Assembly (NCBI GenBank): GCA_965217615.1
Contig: CBDCIT010000014.1
Location: forward strand, 1-64,000
Reading direction: 5' to 3'
Length of the DNA: 64,000 nucleotides
From: CAVOAK01 sp965217615
GTDB lineage: Bacteria > Pseudomonadota > Alphaproteobacteria > UBA8366 > CAVOAK01
Shown piece after piece: positions 53,392 through 61,995 of the stretch; positions within the stretch are counted from its first letter, which is position 1; every line of letters starts with the position of its first letter. A program made the translations under genes and the position numbers. Under the pieces are notes generated by a model. It made no database searches. It was not told where the DNA came from and was given only the letters and a program-made list of their open reading frames with translations.

Positions 53392-54060
53392 CTAGGTTCT
53401 CCAGATCGGTTTCGTCAAACGCGCAATCAGTGCGTCATTGGCCGCGCGCTCCCCGTCGCTTGCCGAATGGGACCGCGGCGGCCGCGTTTTACCAATCTCG
53501 ACGTCCACTTTCTGATCTTGCTTCTCGCCCGCCAATTCCAGATTTGGCTGCCTGCCGCCGATCAGCTGAAGATAAACCTCTGCGAGAAGCTCCGCGTCCA
53601 ACAGCGCCCCGTGCTTGTCTCGCGACGAATTGTCGACCTCAAATCTGCGGCATAGCGCATCTAGGCTTGCCTGGGCGCCCGGAAATTTGGCCCGCGCCAA
53701 TTGAACCGTATCGACACTGCGTGAAATCGGGAGCAGCTCGCGCGCGATGCGGGCCAGTTCGTTGTTGATAAACCCCATGTCGAAGGCCGCGTTGTGGATC
53801 ACCAATGGATCGTCGCCGATAAACTCCAAAAATTCATCGGCAATCTCCGCAAAGCCCGGATATTCGGATAGAAACGGCGCGGAAAGGCCGTGGACCCGAA
53901 ATGCCTCCTCGGGTATTTCGCGCTCCGGGTTCAAATATTGGTGGTAGGTTTTGCCGCTTGGAACATGATTTACGAGTTCGACACAGCCGATTTCGACGAT
54001 ACGGTCACCAGAGGCTGGATCGAGTCCGGTTGTTTCGGTATCAAGAACAACTTCGCGCAT
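53392..54060 (-). CDS. dnaQ: DNA polymerase III epsilon subunit (3'-5' exonuclease)
   Basis: Proofreading subunit of DNA polymerase III, 222 residues. DEDDh exonuclease motifs: REVVLDTETTGLDP (ExoI with Asp and Glu), VIHNAAFDMGFINNEL (ExoII) and HGALLDAELLAEVY (ExoIII with His and Asp). The start is the ATG complementing 54058-54060; the longer in-frame reading would run back into coaE. It overlaps coaE by 20 bp and lies at the end of the leftward origin-proximal run. Confidence 0.95.
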   Translation of the reverse strand: MREVVLDTETTGLDPASGDRIVEIGCVELVNHVPSGKTYHQYLNPEREIPEEAFRVHGLSAPFLSEYPGFAEIADEFLEFIGDDPLVIHNAAFDMGFINNELARIARELLPISRSVDTVQLARAKFPGAQASLDALCRRFEVDNSSRDKHGALLDAELLAEVYLQLIGGRQPNLELAGEKQDQKVDVEIGKTRPPRSHSASDGERAANDALIARLTKPIWRT

Positions 54061-54703
54061 GGCTTCGGGCGGACCTCCGTCGGCGAACGGCGGAAGCTCT
54101 TCCCTGCCGGGCCGCGCGACGTCTCGCCAGTCTGACAATCCCGGCAAGCGAGCGAAAGGTCGCGCGAAATCCAAGTCCAGTTTGCACGACGAAGTCGGCA
54201 TTTCGTTGTTTCTCACGATCCGGCATCTGGCGCATACCGATCCGCGCGAGTCGCTCGTCAGTCATGCCAGGGCGGCTTGCAATTCGCGCTCGCTGGACAC
54301 AGCGCGGTGCCGTAACGACAATCGTTACGTCGCAGTCCCGGTCGCTTCCGGTCTCGAACAGCAGTGGGATATCGACGGCGACGATAGGCACTCGTGCGTG
54401 CCGACTTGCGGCTAGAAACCGCTGTCTATCGCGATGAACCAACGGATGGAGTATGGCCTCCAGCCGATCGAGTCCCTCCGGATTACAGAACACACGGCGG
54501 CCCAACTCCCGGCGGTCAACCGCGCCGTCGCGCACAACGCCCTTGAATGCCGCTGCAACGGCCGCAACCGCATCACCCCCGTTCAACATTAGGCTATGCA
54601 CAATGGCGTCAGAATCGTGCACCGGCACGCCCATGCGCCTCAGCATGGCCGCAGCCGTGCTCTTTCCCATTGCAATCGACCCAGTAAGCCCAATTACAAC
54701 CAC
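54041..54703 (-). CDS. coaE: Dephospho-CoA kinase
   Basis: Last enzyme of coenzyme A synthesis, phosphorylating the 3'-hydroxyl of dephospho-CoA. The P-loop GLTGSIAMGKS lies at residues 5-15, followed by VPVHDSDAIVHSLM and PIVAVDIPLLFETG. The start is taken as GTG complementing 54701-54703, which has AGGGAAG upstream; a TTG 45 bp further out is possible. 220 residues, close to the family average. It lies between aroE (45 bp) and dnaQ (overlap 20 bp), a conserved order. Confidence 0.93.
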   Translation of the reverse strand: MVVIGLTGSIAMGKSTAAAMLRRMGVPVHDSDAIVHSLMLNGGDAVAAVAAAFKGVVRDGAVDRRELGRRVFCNPEGLDRLEAILHPLVHRDRQRFLAASRHARVPIVAVDIPLLFETGSDRDCDVTIVVTAPRCVQRARIASRPGMTDERLARIGMRQMPDREKQRNADFVVQTGLGFRATFRSLAGIVRLARRRAARQGRASAVRRRRSARSHARSCS

Positions 54704-54748
54704 GGGCGCAGTCTTCCCTCGGCCGTTAACACATTCATAGCGCCCCAA

Positions 54749-55585
54749 CTATTGTTCCAAAACAAACTCGCGCAACCCCTTCGACACCTCGGGCTTCACA
54801 CCGAACCAGGTCTCGAAGGCTGGTCGGGCCTGATGCAACAGCATGCCCAAGCCGTCAACGACGGCATTGCCGCGAGCGCTTGCGGCGGCGAGTAGCGGCG
54901 TTTCGACTGGCACGTAGACGATATCGTTGACCACCGCTTGAGCGGGCAAGGCGCCGAGCTCGAGATCGAGCAGCGGCTGTCCCGTCATTCCAAGGCTGGT
55001 CGTGTTAACGAGTAGACCAGCGCCTTGCAGCGCCGCGTTGCGCTCGTTCCAACGAATGGGCACGCAAGGCCCACCGAGAGTAGCCGCGAGCGACTCGGCG
55101 CGCGAATACGTGCGGTTGCAAATGCGAATCTCAGGTACCGCGGCGTCGGCTAGCGAAGCAACCACTGCCCGCGCCGCACCGCCTGCCCCCAGCACAACCG
55201 CAGGACCTTGTTGCGGCCGCCACTTGCTGCCGACTCGAAGATTCTCGAGAAACCCAACTCCGTCGGTGTTGCAGCCTGCCAGCTTTCCGTCCTTGGTTAC
55301 CGTAACCATATTCACAGCGCCGATCCGCCGTGACGGTTCATCAACTTCATCACACAGCTGCAGCGCATGTTCCTTGTGCGGAACCGTAATATTCACGCCC
55401 ATATAGCTTACGAACGGCAGCGCTCGCAGCGCTGTTTCAAGGGCGTCCGTCGGCACGGCTAGGGGCAGATAGAGGCCATCGATTCGATGCTCGCGAAGCC
55501 AATAGCCGTGGAGGCGTGGCGACAGCGAATGGGATACCGGCCAGCCCATGACTCCAGCAATGCGTATTGCGTTCGGGGCGATCAT
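54749..55585 (-). CDS. aroE: Shikimate dehydrogenase
   Basis: NADP-dependent reduction of 3-dehydroshikimate to shikimate, 278 residues. The substrate domain has GVMGWPVSHSLSPRLHGYWL, MGVNITVPHKEHALQL with the catalytic Lys, and GCNTDGVGFLENL; the Rossmann part has AVVLGAGGAARAVVASLAD. The ATG complementing 55583-55585 overlaps the maf stop by 4 bp (ATGA). Part of the conserved maf-aroE-coaE-dnaQ run. Confidence 0.96.
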   Translation of the reverse strand: MIAPNAIRIAGVMGWPVSHSLSPRLHGYWLREHRIDGLYLPLAVPTDALETALRALPFVSYMGVNITVPHKEHALQLCDEVDEPSRRIGAVNMVTVTKDGKLAGCNTDGVGFLENLRVGSKWRPQQGPAVVLGAGGAARAVVASLADAAVPEIRICNRTYSRAESLAATLGGPCVPIRWNERNAALQGAGLLVNTTSLGMTGQPLLDLELGALPAQAVVNDIVYVPVETPLLAAASARGNAVVDGLGMLLHQARPAFETWFGVKPEVSKGLREFVLEQ

Positions 55586-56190
55586 CGGCTGACCACACCC
55601 TGCTTGCGCAGGAATTCGACAAGCGGCAGGAGCGGTAAGCCGAGAATTGAGAAATAGTCTCCATCTATCTTTTCGAACAACTGGACGCCCCGTGCTTCGA
55701 CTTGATAGGCACCGACCGACTCGCACGCCTTGTCGGCGATCTGGTCGAGATAACAGTCAAGGAATCCGTCGCTGAACGCGCGCATGGTAAGCGACGAATG
55801 ATCGTTGTGATGCCACAGTCGATCGCCATCCCTTACGACGACGACACTCGTTACGAGCATATGAGTCTTGCCGCGGAGTGCCATCAAGTCTGCCCGTGCG
55901 CGATCGATGTCTTTCGGCTTGTCATAGAGAGTCCCGTCGCAATCGACGACTTGATCGGCGCCGACAACGAGGCACCCTGGATGACGAACCGCCACGCGTT
56001 GGGCCTTAAGTTCGGCCAATGTTTCTGCGATCTGCGTAGAGGTCGCCTGCGTGCCGCCAAGCGACAACTTTATCTCTTGCTCATCGACAACCGGCGGGTC
56101 ACAATCAAATGTAAAACCGGCGTTGTCGAGCAGTCTGCGGCGCAGTTCGCTTGCCGAGGCGAGGATGAGCGTCGACTCGCTGTCATTCAT
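55582..56190 (-). CDS. maf: Maf family nucleoside triphosphate pyrophosphatase
   Basis: Hydrolyses modified or non-canonical nucleoside triphosphates and affects septation in some bacteria, 202 residues. It opens TLILASASELRRRLLDNAGF and has VVGADQVVDCDGTLYDKPKD and VGAYQVEARGVQLFEKIDGD. The ATG complementing 56188-56190 overlaps the stop of the PPPR gene by 8 bp and the aroE start by 4 bp, indicating tight coupling. Related YhdE and YceF subtypes cannot be separated here. Confidence 0.94.
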   Translation of the reverse strand: MNDSESTLILASASELRRRLLDNAGFTFDCDPPVVDEQEIKLSLGGTQATSTQIAETLAELKAQRVAVRHPGCLVVGADQVVDCDGTLYDKPKDIDRARADLMALRGKTHMLVTSVVVVRDGDRLWHHNDHSSLTMRAFSDGFLDCYLDQIADKACESVGAYQVEARGVQLFEKIDGDYFSILGLPLLPLVEFLRKQGVVSR

Positions 56191-57019
56191 CAGCTTTGTT
56201 CGCGTCCCGCCGCCGCTCCAGCGACTGGAAAATTGCAGCTGCGGTCTCTTCAATGGACCGGCGGGTCACATCGATGATCGGCCATCCACGCTCTCTGAAG
56301 ATTCGGAGTGCGGCGCTAACTTCATCCTTCACAGCCTCGAGATCGGCGTAAGAAGACTTCCTGTCGTCGCCGATCATGCGCAAACGGTTGCGCCGGATTT
56401 GAACGAGCCGCTCGGGTTCGCTCGTGAGACCCACGACCATTGGCCCCGAAACGGAATCCAGCGTCAGCAGTTCCTTGGGTAACGGAACGCCAAGCACGAA
56501 TGGTACGTTTGCCGCCTTGACTCCGCGATTCGCCAGGTAGATGCAAGTCGGCGTTTTCGACGATCTCGAAACCGCAACGAGTACGACATCGGCATTCGCA
56601 AGGTTGGCCACAGCCTGGCCGTCATCCTGCTCTATGGCAAATGTCATTGCATCTATGCGACCGAAATATTCAGCGTTAAGTTCATGCTGCCGACCGGGCT
56701 GGCCACGAAACTCCGTATGCAGAAGCTTTGTGAGTGACTCGATCACGGGATCAAGTACCGCGATACACGGCATCTGTATTTCTCGACAACCATCTTCAAT
56801 GGTCTGTTGCAGCAGCTCATCGACGACGGTGTACATAACGACACCAGGGTTGTCCTTTAGCTGCCCCAAGACATGGTTCACCTGTGCGGTGGTACGTACC
56901 ATCGGCCAATTATGCTCGACGGCATCGACATTCCTAAACTGCACGAGGCAAGCCTTTGCAACACCGCGAACGGTCTCGCCGGTTGCGTCGGAGAGCAGAT
57001 GTAAGTGAAAAGAAACCAT
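56183..57019 (-). CDS. Pyruvate, water dikinase regulatory protein (PPPR/PpsR-like kinase)
   Basis: Bifunctional serine/threonine kinase and phosphotransferase of the DUF299 family (homologous to YdiA/PpsR), which in other bacteria regulates PEP synthase or pyruvate phosphate dikinase. 278 residues; it begins FHLHLLSDATGETVRGVAKA and has the P-loop-like VLVAVSRSSKTPTCIYLAN. First leftward gene next to the putative origin, corresponding to RP001 beside the Rickettsia origin. It faces hemE across 394 bp. Confidence 0.95.
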   Translation of the reverse strand: MVSFHLHLLSDATGETVRGVAKACLVQFRNVDAVEHNWPMVRTTAQVNHVLGQLKDNPGVVMYTVVDELLQQTIEDGCREIQMPCIAVLDPVIESLTKLLHTEFRGQPGRQHELNAEYFGRIDAMTFAIEQDDGQAVANLANADVVLVAVSRSSKTPTCIYLANRGVKAANVPFVLGVPLPKELLTLDSVSGPMVVGLTSEPERLVQIRRNRLRMIGDDRKSSYADLEAVKDEVSAALRIFRERGWPIIDVTRRSIEETAAAIFQSLERRRDANKADE

Positions 57020-57332
57020 GGTTGACTGCGACTCCGACCCATCTAGGATCCGCTTATGAGAAACTTGTTGAAGGAAATGACAGAGCGGGGACTAAGTCAG
57101 ACGACATAGCCTTGGCTAAAATTTCATTCCCATCGACTCGAATTTCCCGGACAGAGATATACGGCTGGGATAGTCAACTATGACGTCGTTGAAATGCCGG
57201 GACAACATATGTGAGAGCAACTAATATCCCCGCTTTCACCTCTTTCTTAAGTCGTCCTAGTGCTACCAGCGCATCCACTTTCTTGCACTTCTGCACAGCC
57301 TGACCCGTACGGTCGAAAATCCGAGATAAGTT

Positions 57333-57363
57333 TTTGGATTATCAATAATCCCCGTAATCCACC
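57333..57363. repeat. Cluster of degenerate DnaA boxes with an inverted repeat
   Basis: Boxes at 57333-57341 (minus), 57339-57347 and 57355-57363 differ from TTATCCACA by two bases each. GGATTAT-CA-ATAATCC at 57336-57351 is a perfect 7-bp inverted repeat inside this cluster. Confidence 0.5.
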
Positions 57364-57372
57364 GCAATACAA

Positions 57373-57383
57373 CTACTACTACC
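57373..57383 (+). repeat. CTACTACTACC run, DnaA-trio-like
   Basis: On the complementary strand this reads as three consecutive TAG triplets. DnaA trios, described as 3'-(G/A)AT-5' units, direct DnaA onto single strands next to the boxes. The position, about 10 bp after the last DnaA-like box, fits. Confidence 0.45.
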
Positions 57384-57416
57384 ATATAAGGTAGATTCTT
57401 AGAGTTATAGAAAGTG

Positions 57417-58490
57417 ATGGAACTCGCCAGCGTGCCAAACGTCGAATCAAAGCAGGGCGAAGATGGGACAGTAAAATCTCTGCTGAACGTTCTTGAGGGA
57501 AAGGTACAGAAACCGCCGCCGATCTGGTTGATGCGACAGGCGGGCCGCTATCTCCCAGAATATCGGTCGCTACGCTCGCGGGCCGCCGACTTTCTCGAGC
57601 TGTGTTATGACCCTGATCTAGCCTGCGAGATCACGCTGCAGCCGGTGCGGCGGTTCACTCTCGATGCGGCAATCATTTTCTCGGATATACTCGTTGTGCC
57701 CCATGCTCTTGGGCAGGAGGTTGGTTTCGTCGAAGGCGAGGGTCCGAAGCTCTCACCGATCGCGGATGATGCTGGAATCGCGAAGCTGGAATTGGTACGT
57801 CTGCGCGAACATCTAGACCCGGTTTATGAGGCCATAGCGCGGGTCAAGCAGAGCCTTCCAGGGAACGTCTCGCTGATCGGTTTTGCAGGTGCACCGTGGA
57901 CCGTTGCGACCTACATGATTGAGGGCGGATCGAGTCGGGATTTCATGTCGGTGAGGCAATGGGCCTATGCGGCGCCGCGGCAATTTGCACGCCTGATGGA
58001 CCTTTTGGTTGAGGCGACGTCGATTCACCTTTGCAATCAGATTGAAGCTGGCGCAGAAGTTGTACAAATTTTTGATAGCTGGGCTGGCGTACTGACGGCC
58101 GATGGGTTTAAGCGTTGGGTGATCGAGCCAACAGCTGCCATCGTAAATTGCGTGCGTGAGCGATATGGCGATGTGCCTATTATCGGATTTCCACGCGGCG
58201 CAGGCCTCGGGTATGCGGATTACGCCAAGAATACCGGTGTGAGCGCAATTAGCCTTGATAGCACCATACCCCCGGAATGGGCGGCGCAAGTCCTACAGCC
58301 ACTGGTTCCCGTCCAGGGCAATTTGGATCCGGTCGTGCTGCTTGCTGGCGGTCAACCAAGGAATAATGGCACGAATAGAATTTTGCATGCGCTGGGCGAG
58401 GGACCGCTAATTTTTAATCTTGGCCACGGCGTAGTTAAGGAGACGCCACCGGAACGAGTCGAAGAGCTCGTCCAGTTTATTCGGGCATAA
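57417..58490 (+). CDS. hemE: Uroporphyrinogen decarboxylase
   Basis: Converts uroporphyrinogen III to coproporphyrinogen III in heme synthesis, 357 residues. The N-terminal signature PPIWLMRQAGRYLPEYR is present, with the catalytic Asp in AAIIFSDILVVPHALG, the YMIEGGSSRDFM segment and FNLGHGVVKETPPERV near the end. Start: ATG 57417, with an overlapping GTG at 57414 also possible; no strong ribosome-binding site is visible. First rightward gene at the putative origin, with hemH 46 bp downstream. Confidence 0.96.
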   Translation: MELASVPNVESKQGEDGTVKSLLNVLEGKVQKPPPIWLMRQAGRYLPEYRSLRSRAADFLELCYDPDLACEITLQPVRRFTLDAAIIFSDILVVPHALGQEVGFVEGEGPKLSPIADDAGIAKLELVRLREHLDPVYEAIARVKQSLPGNVSLIGFAGAPWTVATYMIEGGSSRDFMSVRQWAYAAPRQFARLMDLLVEATSIHLCNQIEAGAEVVQIFDSWAGVLTADGFKRWVIEPTAAIVNCVRERYGDVPIIGFPRGAGLGYADYAKNTGVSAISLDSTIPPEWAAQVLQPLVPVQGNLDPVVLLAGGQPRNNGTNRILHALGEGPLIFNLGHGVVKETPPERVEELVQFIRA

Positions 58491-58536
58491 CAGACCTAGG
58501 AAATCGACTGAGCGTATAAGAGAGCCTTGGGCGAAA

Positions 58537-59598
58537 ATGGCCGAGCAACCTCAGAGAATTGCTGTCATCCTATTCAACCTGGGCGGGCCAGATAGCCTGG
58601 ATGCAGTAAAGCCGTTTCTTTTTAACCTCTTCAGCGATCCAGCGATCATCCAAGCTCCCTCGCTTATTCGCAGGGCGCTCGCCCGGTATATTGCCTGGCG
58701 TCGCGCACCTGTCGCTAGGCGCATGTACGAACAAATCGGCGGCTCATCGCCTCTGTTGGCGAATACCGACGACCAGTCGCGCGCTCTTGAGGCGGCATTG
58801 GCCGATGTGGGCGAAGTACGCTGTTTCATCTCGATGCGTTATTGGCATCCCCAGAGCGAGGCCACCGCGGCTGAAGTCAAACGTTTCGCGCCCGAGAGGC
58901 TGGTGCTTTTGCCGCTCTACCCTCAGTTCTCGCGAACGACGTCTGGATCTTCATTCGATGATTGGCACGCAGCGGCTGGCCATGTCGGGCTGGATGTTTC
59001 CGCAACTACGATCTGCTGCTATCCAACAAACCCTGACTACGTTGCGGCACTCGCGCAGAGTCTCCGCACTGCGCTGTCTGATCAAAGTTCGCACTCTGGT
59101 GTGCGTATCCTGTTCTCCGCCCATGGACTTCCAAAGAAAATTGTCACTGACGGTGATCCATACCAATGGCAAATCGAGCAGACGGCCGCGGCCGTCGTCC
59201 AGGAATTGGGCATATCGGATCTCGACTGGGTGGTCTGCTATCAAAGCCGCGTCGGTCGGCTCGAATGGCTTGGTCCCTATACGGAGCACGAGTTGGAGCG
59301 CGCGGCCCGCGATGAGGTGGGCGTGGTGATCGTGCCGATTGCCTTCGTCTCGGAACATTCGGAAACGCTGGTAGAACTCGACATAGACTATTGCCAACGC
59401 GCCGAGCGGCTGGGCGTGCCTTCATATCGGCGGGTGCCGGCGCTCGGCACCGACGCCGGTTTCGTGGCTGCCCTGGCGGCGATGGTGCGTCTGGCGGTGG
59501 GGCGAGAGGCAAGCGCGGCAAGCGGTGTCGAGCGGCGGCTTTGCCCCCAATCCATGCAGTGTATGTTGTCCGTCAGCGCGGGAGATGCAGATGAGTGA
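58537..59598 (+). CDS. hemH: Ferrochelatase
   Basis: Inserts Fe2+ into protoporphyrin IX, 353 residues. It opens RIAVILFNLGGPDSLDAVKP, has LLPLYPQFSRTTSGSSFDDW and ILFSAHGLPKKIVTDGDPYQ with the metal-site His. Two cysteines (RLCPQSMQCM) lie near the C-terminal end, a region where Caulobacter and mycobacterial ferrochelatases place [2Fe-2S] ligands; a cluster here is possible but not proven. Its end overlaps hemJ by 8 bp. Confidence 0.96.
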   Translation: MAEQPQRIAVILFNLGGPDSLDAVKPFLFNLFSDPAIIQAPSLIRRALARYIAWRRAPVARRMYEQIGGSSPLLANTDDQSRALEAALADVGEVRCFISMRYWHPQSEATAAEVKRFAPERLVLLPLYPQFSRTTSGSSFDDWHAAAGHVGLDVSATTICCYPTNPDYVAALAQSLRTALSDQSSHSGVRILFSAHGLPKKIVTDGDPYQWQIEQTAAAVVQELGISDLDWVVCYQSRVGRLEWLGPYTEHELERAARDEVGVVIVPIAFVSEHSETLVELDIDYCQRAERLGVPSYRRVPALGTDAGFVAALAAMVRLAVGREASAASGVERRLCPQSMQCMLSVSAGDADE

Positions 59599-60022
59599 GT
59601 TTTATCCCTGGATCAAGGCATTGCATATCATCAGTGTGATTGCATGGATGGCTGGTTTTCTCTATTTGCCGCGGCTCTTCGTTTATCATTGCCGGGCAGA
59701 AACCGGCTCGCTGCAATCGGAAACGTTCAAGGTCATGGAGCGGCGACTCCTCAGGGCGATTATGAATCCGGCGATGATCGCTGCCTGGGTATTTGGCCTT
59801 ACCATGTTGTTTCTCGGCGAGATTTGGCGCGAGTCGTGGATGCACCCAAAGTTGCTCCTCGTTCTTGCCTTAACTGTAACCCACATCGCCATGGCGCGCT
59901 GGCGGCGGGAATTCGTCGAGGACCGCAACACCAGGTCGGAGCGCTTCTACCGAATCGCCAATGAGGTGCCGGCTGTGCTGATGGTCTTTGTCGTCATTCT
60001 GGCGGTGGTCAAACCTTGGTGA
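59591..60022 (+). CDS. hemJ: Protoporphyrinogen IX oxidase HemJ
   Basis: Small membrane protein of 143 residues with four hydrophobic segments that oxidises protoporphyrinogen IX. The conserved His of WIKALHIISVIAWMAGFLYL and the Lys/Arg-rich FKVMERRLLRAIMNPAMIAA are present, and the second His segment VTHIAMARWRREFVEDRNTR follows. ATG 59591 is chosen over ATG 59585 because GGGAG is better placed. With hemE and hemH it supplies the last steps of heme synthesis. Confidence 0.95.
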   Translation: MSEFYPWIKALHIISVIAWMAGFLYLPRLFVYHCRAETGSLQSETFKVMERRLLRAIMNPAMIAAWVFGLTMLFLGEIWRESWMHPKLLLVLALTVTHIAMARWRREFVEDRNTRSERFYRIANEVPAVLMVFVVILAVVKPW

Positions 60023-60324
60023 TCTGCCGCCTGGTGCGGGAGTGTTCTCAGCTTCCCGAATTGGCCTATATGGCGGTGCGCGCTCATAAATGCGGATTCC
60101 GAAGACGATTGTTCCGGGGGCTTGAAACTGTCGGAGCAATGCATAACTAATTGACTTAGGTCGCGGCTTTCGAGTAAGGGGTTAGGGCGAAAGCTAGGCC
60201 CTGACTGGCAGCGATGTTCTCGAACTCGTCATTCCCTTCCAATTGACACAGCGCCACCTGTAGGTCGAGCGCATTTCGGATTAGGTGGTGCGGTCGCTCC
60301 ACACGCAGTTGTTGGTAAACCAAC
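60023..60324 (+). other. Intergenic region between hemJ and rho (rho leader)
   Basis: A 302-bp stretch without a credible gene. It probably holds the promoter and 5' leader of rho. TTGACA occurs at 60243-60248, without a good -10 at 16-18 bp. The last 15 bp belong to a palindrome reaching into the rho start codon. Nothing else is seen. Confidence 0.6.
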
Positions 60325-60325
60325 A
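60310..60325. promoter_or_regulatory. Palindrome overlapping the rho start codon
   Basis: TGTTGGT and ACCAACA are arranged around AA, a perfect 7-bp inverted repeat ending on the A of the rho ATG. It occupies the place where a Shine-Dalgarno sequence would be, and none is seen. It could be a protein-binding site or a hairpin affecting initiation. Confidence 0.5.
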
Positions 60326-61584
60326 TGCAACTCCAAGAACTTAAGCAAAAGACCCCGGCAGACCTTCTGGCGTTTGCAGAAGAGCTTCTGATCGAAAACG
60401 CGAGCAGCCTGCGCAAGCAGGACATGATGTTCGCCATTCTCAAGCAGCTTGCCAGCAACGACGTGACGATCTTTGGCGGCGGTGTGCTTGAAGTTCTCCA
60501 GGACGGATTCGGCTTTCTTCGATCACCGGAGTCCAACTATCTGCCAGGCCCAGACGATATCTACGTCAGCCCGAGCCAGGTCAGGCGCTTTTCGCTGCGC
60601 ACGGGCGACACAGTCGACGGCGAGATCCGTGCGCCGAAGGATGGCGAGCGTTATTTTGCCCTGCTCAAGGTCAACAAGATCAACTTCGATGCGCCGGAGG
60701 GCGTTCGTCATCGCATCAACTTCGACAACTTGACGCCGCTTTATCCCGACGAATGGCTCCAGCTTGAGGTAGAAGACGCGAAACCAACGAAGGATCTGAC
60801 GACGCGGGTTATTGACCTCGTGGCGCCGTTGGGCAAGGGGCAGCGCGCGCTGATCGTTGCCCAGCCGCGAACCGGCAAGACCGTGATCATGCAGCAGATC
60901 GCGCAATCGATCACGACGAATTACCCAGACGCCTATCTCCTGGTGCTTTTGATCGACGAGCGTCCCGAAGAGGTCACCGACATGCAGCGCTCGGTCGACG
61001 GCGAGGTGATCAGTTCAACCTTCGACGAGCCGGCGTCACGCCACGTCCAAGTAGCCGAAATGGTGATCGAGAAGGCAAAGCGACTGGTTGAGCATAAGCG
61101 CGACGTTGTGATCCTGCTCGATTCGATTACGCGCTTGGGCCGCGCTTACAACACCGTCGTTCCGTCAAGCGGTAAAGTGTTGACCGGCGGCGTGGATGCG
61201 AATGCGCTGCAGCGCCCGAAGCGGTTTTTCGGGGCGGCCAGAAATATCGAAGAAGGCGGATCGCTGACGATCATCGCGACAGCGCTGATCGATACGGGAA
61301 GCCGTATGGACGAGGTGATTTTCGAGGAGTTCAAGGGCACGGGCAACAGCGAGATTGTGCTCGACCGCAAGATCAGTGACAAGCGGACCTTCCCGGCGAT
61401 CGATATTGCAAAATCGGGAACCCGCAAGGAAGAACTGCTTATCCCGAAGGCCGACCTGCAGAAAATATTCATTCTCCGACGCATCCTTCAGCCGATGGGG
61501 GTCGTGGATGCCATGGAATTCCTGCTGGAGAAGCTTAAGCACGCGAAGAACAACGCGGATTTCTTCGACTCGATGAATCAATAA
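60325..61584 (+). CDS. rho: Transcription termination factor Rho
   Basis: Hexameric RNA helicase of 419 residues that ends transcription. N-terminal helix bundle, then the RNA-binding cold-shock-like domain (GFGFLRSPESNYLPGPDDIY, DTVDGEIRAPKDGERYFALL), Walker A AQPRTGKTVIMQQIAQSI, Walker B DVVILLDSITRLGRAYNTV and the C-terminal RLL-type motor ending DFFDSMNQ. The length is typical. The gene follows hemJ as in most Alphaproteobacteria, but mnmE, which usually comes next, is absent. Confidence 0.97.
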   Translation: MQLQELKQKTPADLLAFAEELLIENASSLRKQDMMFAILKQLASNDVTIFGGGVLEVLQDGFGFLRSPESNYLPGPDDIYVSPSQVRRFSLRTGDTVDGEIRAPKDGERYFALLKVNKINFDAPEGVRHRINFDNLTPLYPDEWLQLEVEDAKPTKDLTTRVIDLVAPLGKGQRALIVAQPRTGKTVIMQQIAQSITTNYPDAYLLVLLIDERPEEVTDMQRSVDGEVISSTFDEPASRHVQVAEMVIEKAKRLVEHKRDVVILLDSITRLGRAYNTVVPSSGKVLTGGVDANALQRPKRFFGAARNIEEGGSLTIIATALIDTGSRMDEVIFEEFKGTGNSEIVLDRKISDKRTFPAIDIAKSGTRKEELLIPKADLQKIFILRRILQPMGVVDAMEFLLEKLKHAKNNADFFDSMNQ

Positions 61585-61995
61585 GCGGGCTTCGTGCTTG
61601 CGACGCCATCGGCTGAAGGCCGAACGCTCGGGTTGATTCCCAGGGTCTATGGTCGATTTTCGGCATTCATCGCAGTATCTTGTATGGAGTTTGTTGGGAT
61701 CGGGCGATCTTCCAGCAGAATTGCGCTCGAAGCGGCGAATTCCCGCGTGATATTGGCCAAATTAGGCATAAGCCCTAGAGGTGGCGGGCCCGCTGACATG
61801 AATTCTACCGGGGGCTAGACGGCCTTCGACCTATGTCGGGACGCCGCAACTGCCTTTGCAGTCAAGGTTGGGGCGATTTTTCTAGAGTGTTTAATACCTA
61901 CGCCGCGGCTCGACGCCTACACTAGGCGGACAACTGACCGGGCAGGCGATTGCCGCGCAGAAATTGGCGTCACTGCCCGTTGGTCGTATCAGTGC
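61585..61995. other. Intergenic region downstream of rho
   Basis: A 411-bp stretch in which I find no gene. Short open frames on both strands have unlikely composition and no ribosome-binding site. No remnant of mnmE is recognisable. It separates the origin-proximal block from the minus-strand genes that follow, and may be the edge of a rearrangement. Confidence 0.55.

Larger units (their letters stand above)
57020..57413. other. Putative chromosomal replication origin (oriC), PPPR-hemE intergenic region
   Basis: A 394-bp non-coding gap, clearly more AT-rich than its surroundings on the hemE side, between the PPPR gene and hemE, which diverge from it. In Caulobacter and Rickettsia the chromosomal origin lies at this same gene junction. 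In 57333-57363 I see three degenerate DnaA boxes, TTTGGATTA (minus orientation), TTATCAATA and TAATCCACC, each with two mismatches to TTATCCACA, followed by CTACTACTACC (57373-57383) and an AT-rich patch. No perfect DnaA box was found. The first 200 bp show nothing further. The claim is contextual and needs functional proof. Confidence 0.75.

Noticed and set aside
61594..61818. Short open frame downstream of rho (74 residues)
   Set aside because: No ribosome-binding site, no hydrophobic or motif pattern, and unlikely composition; treated as non-coding.
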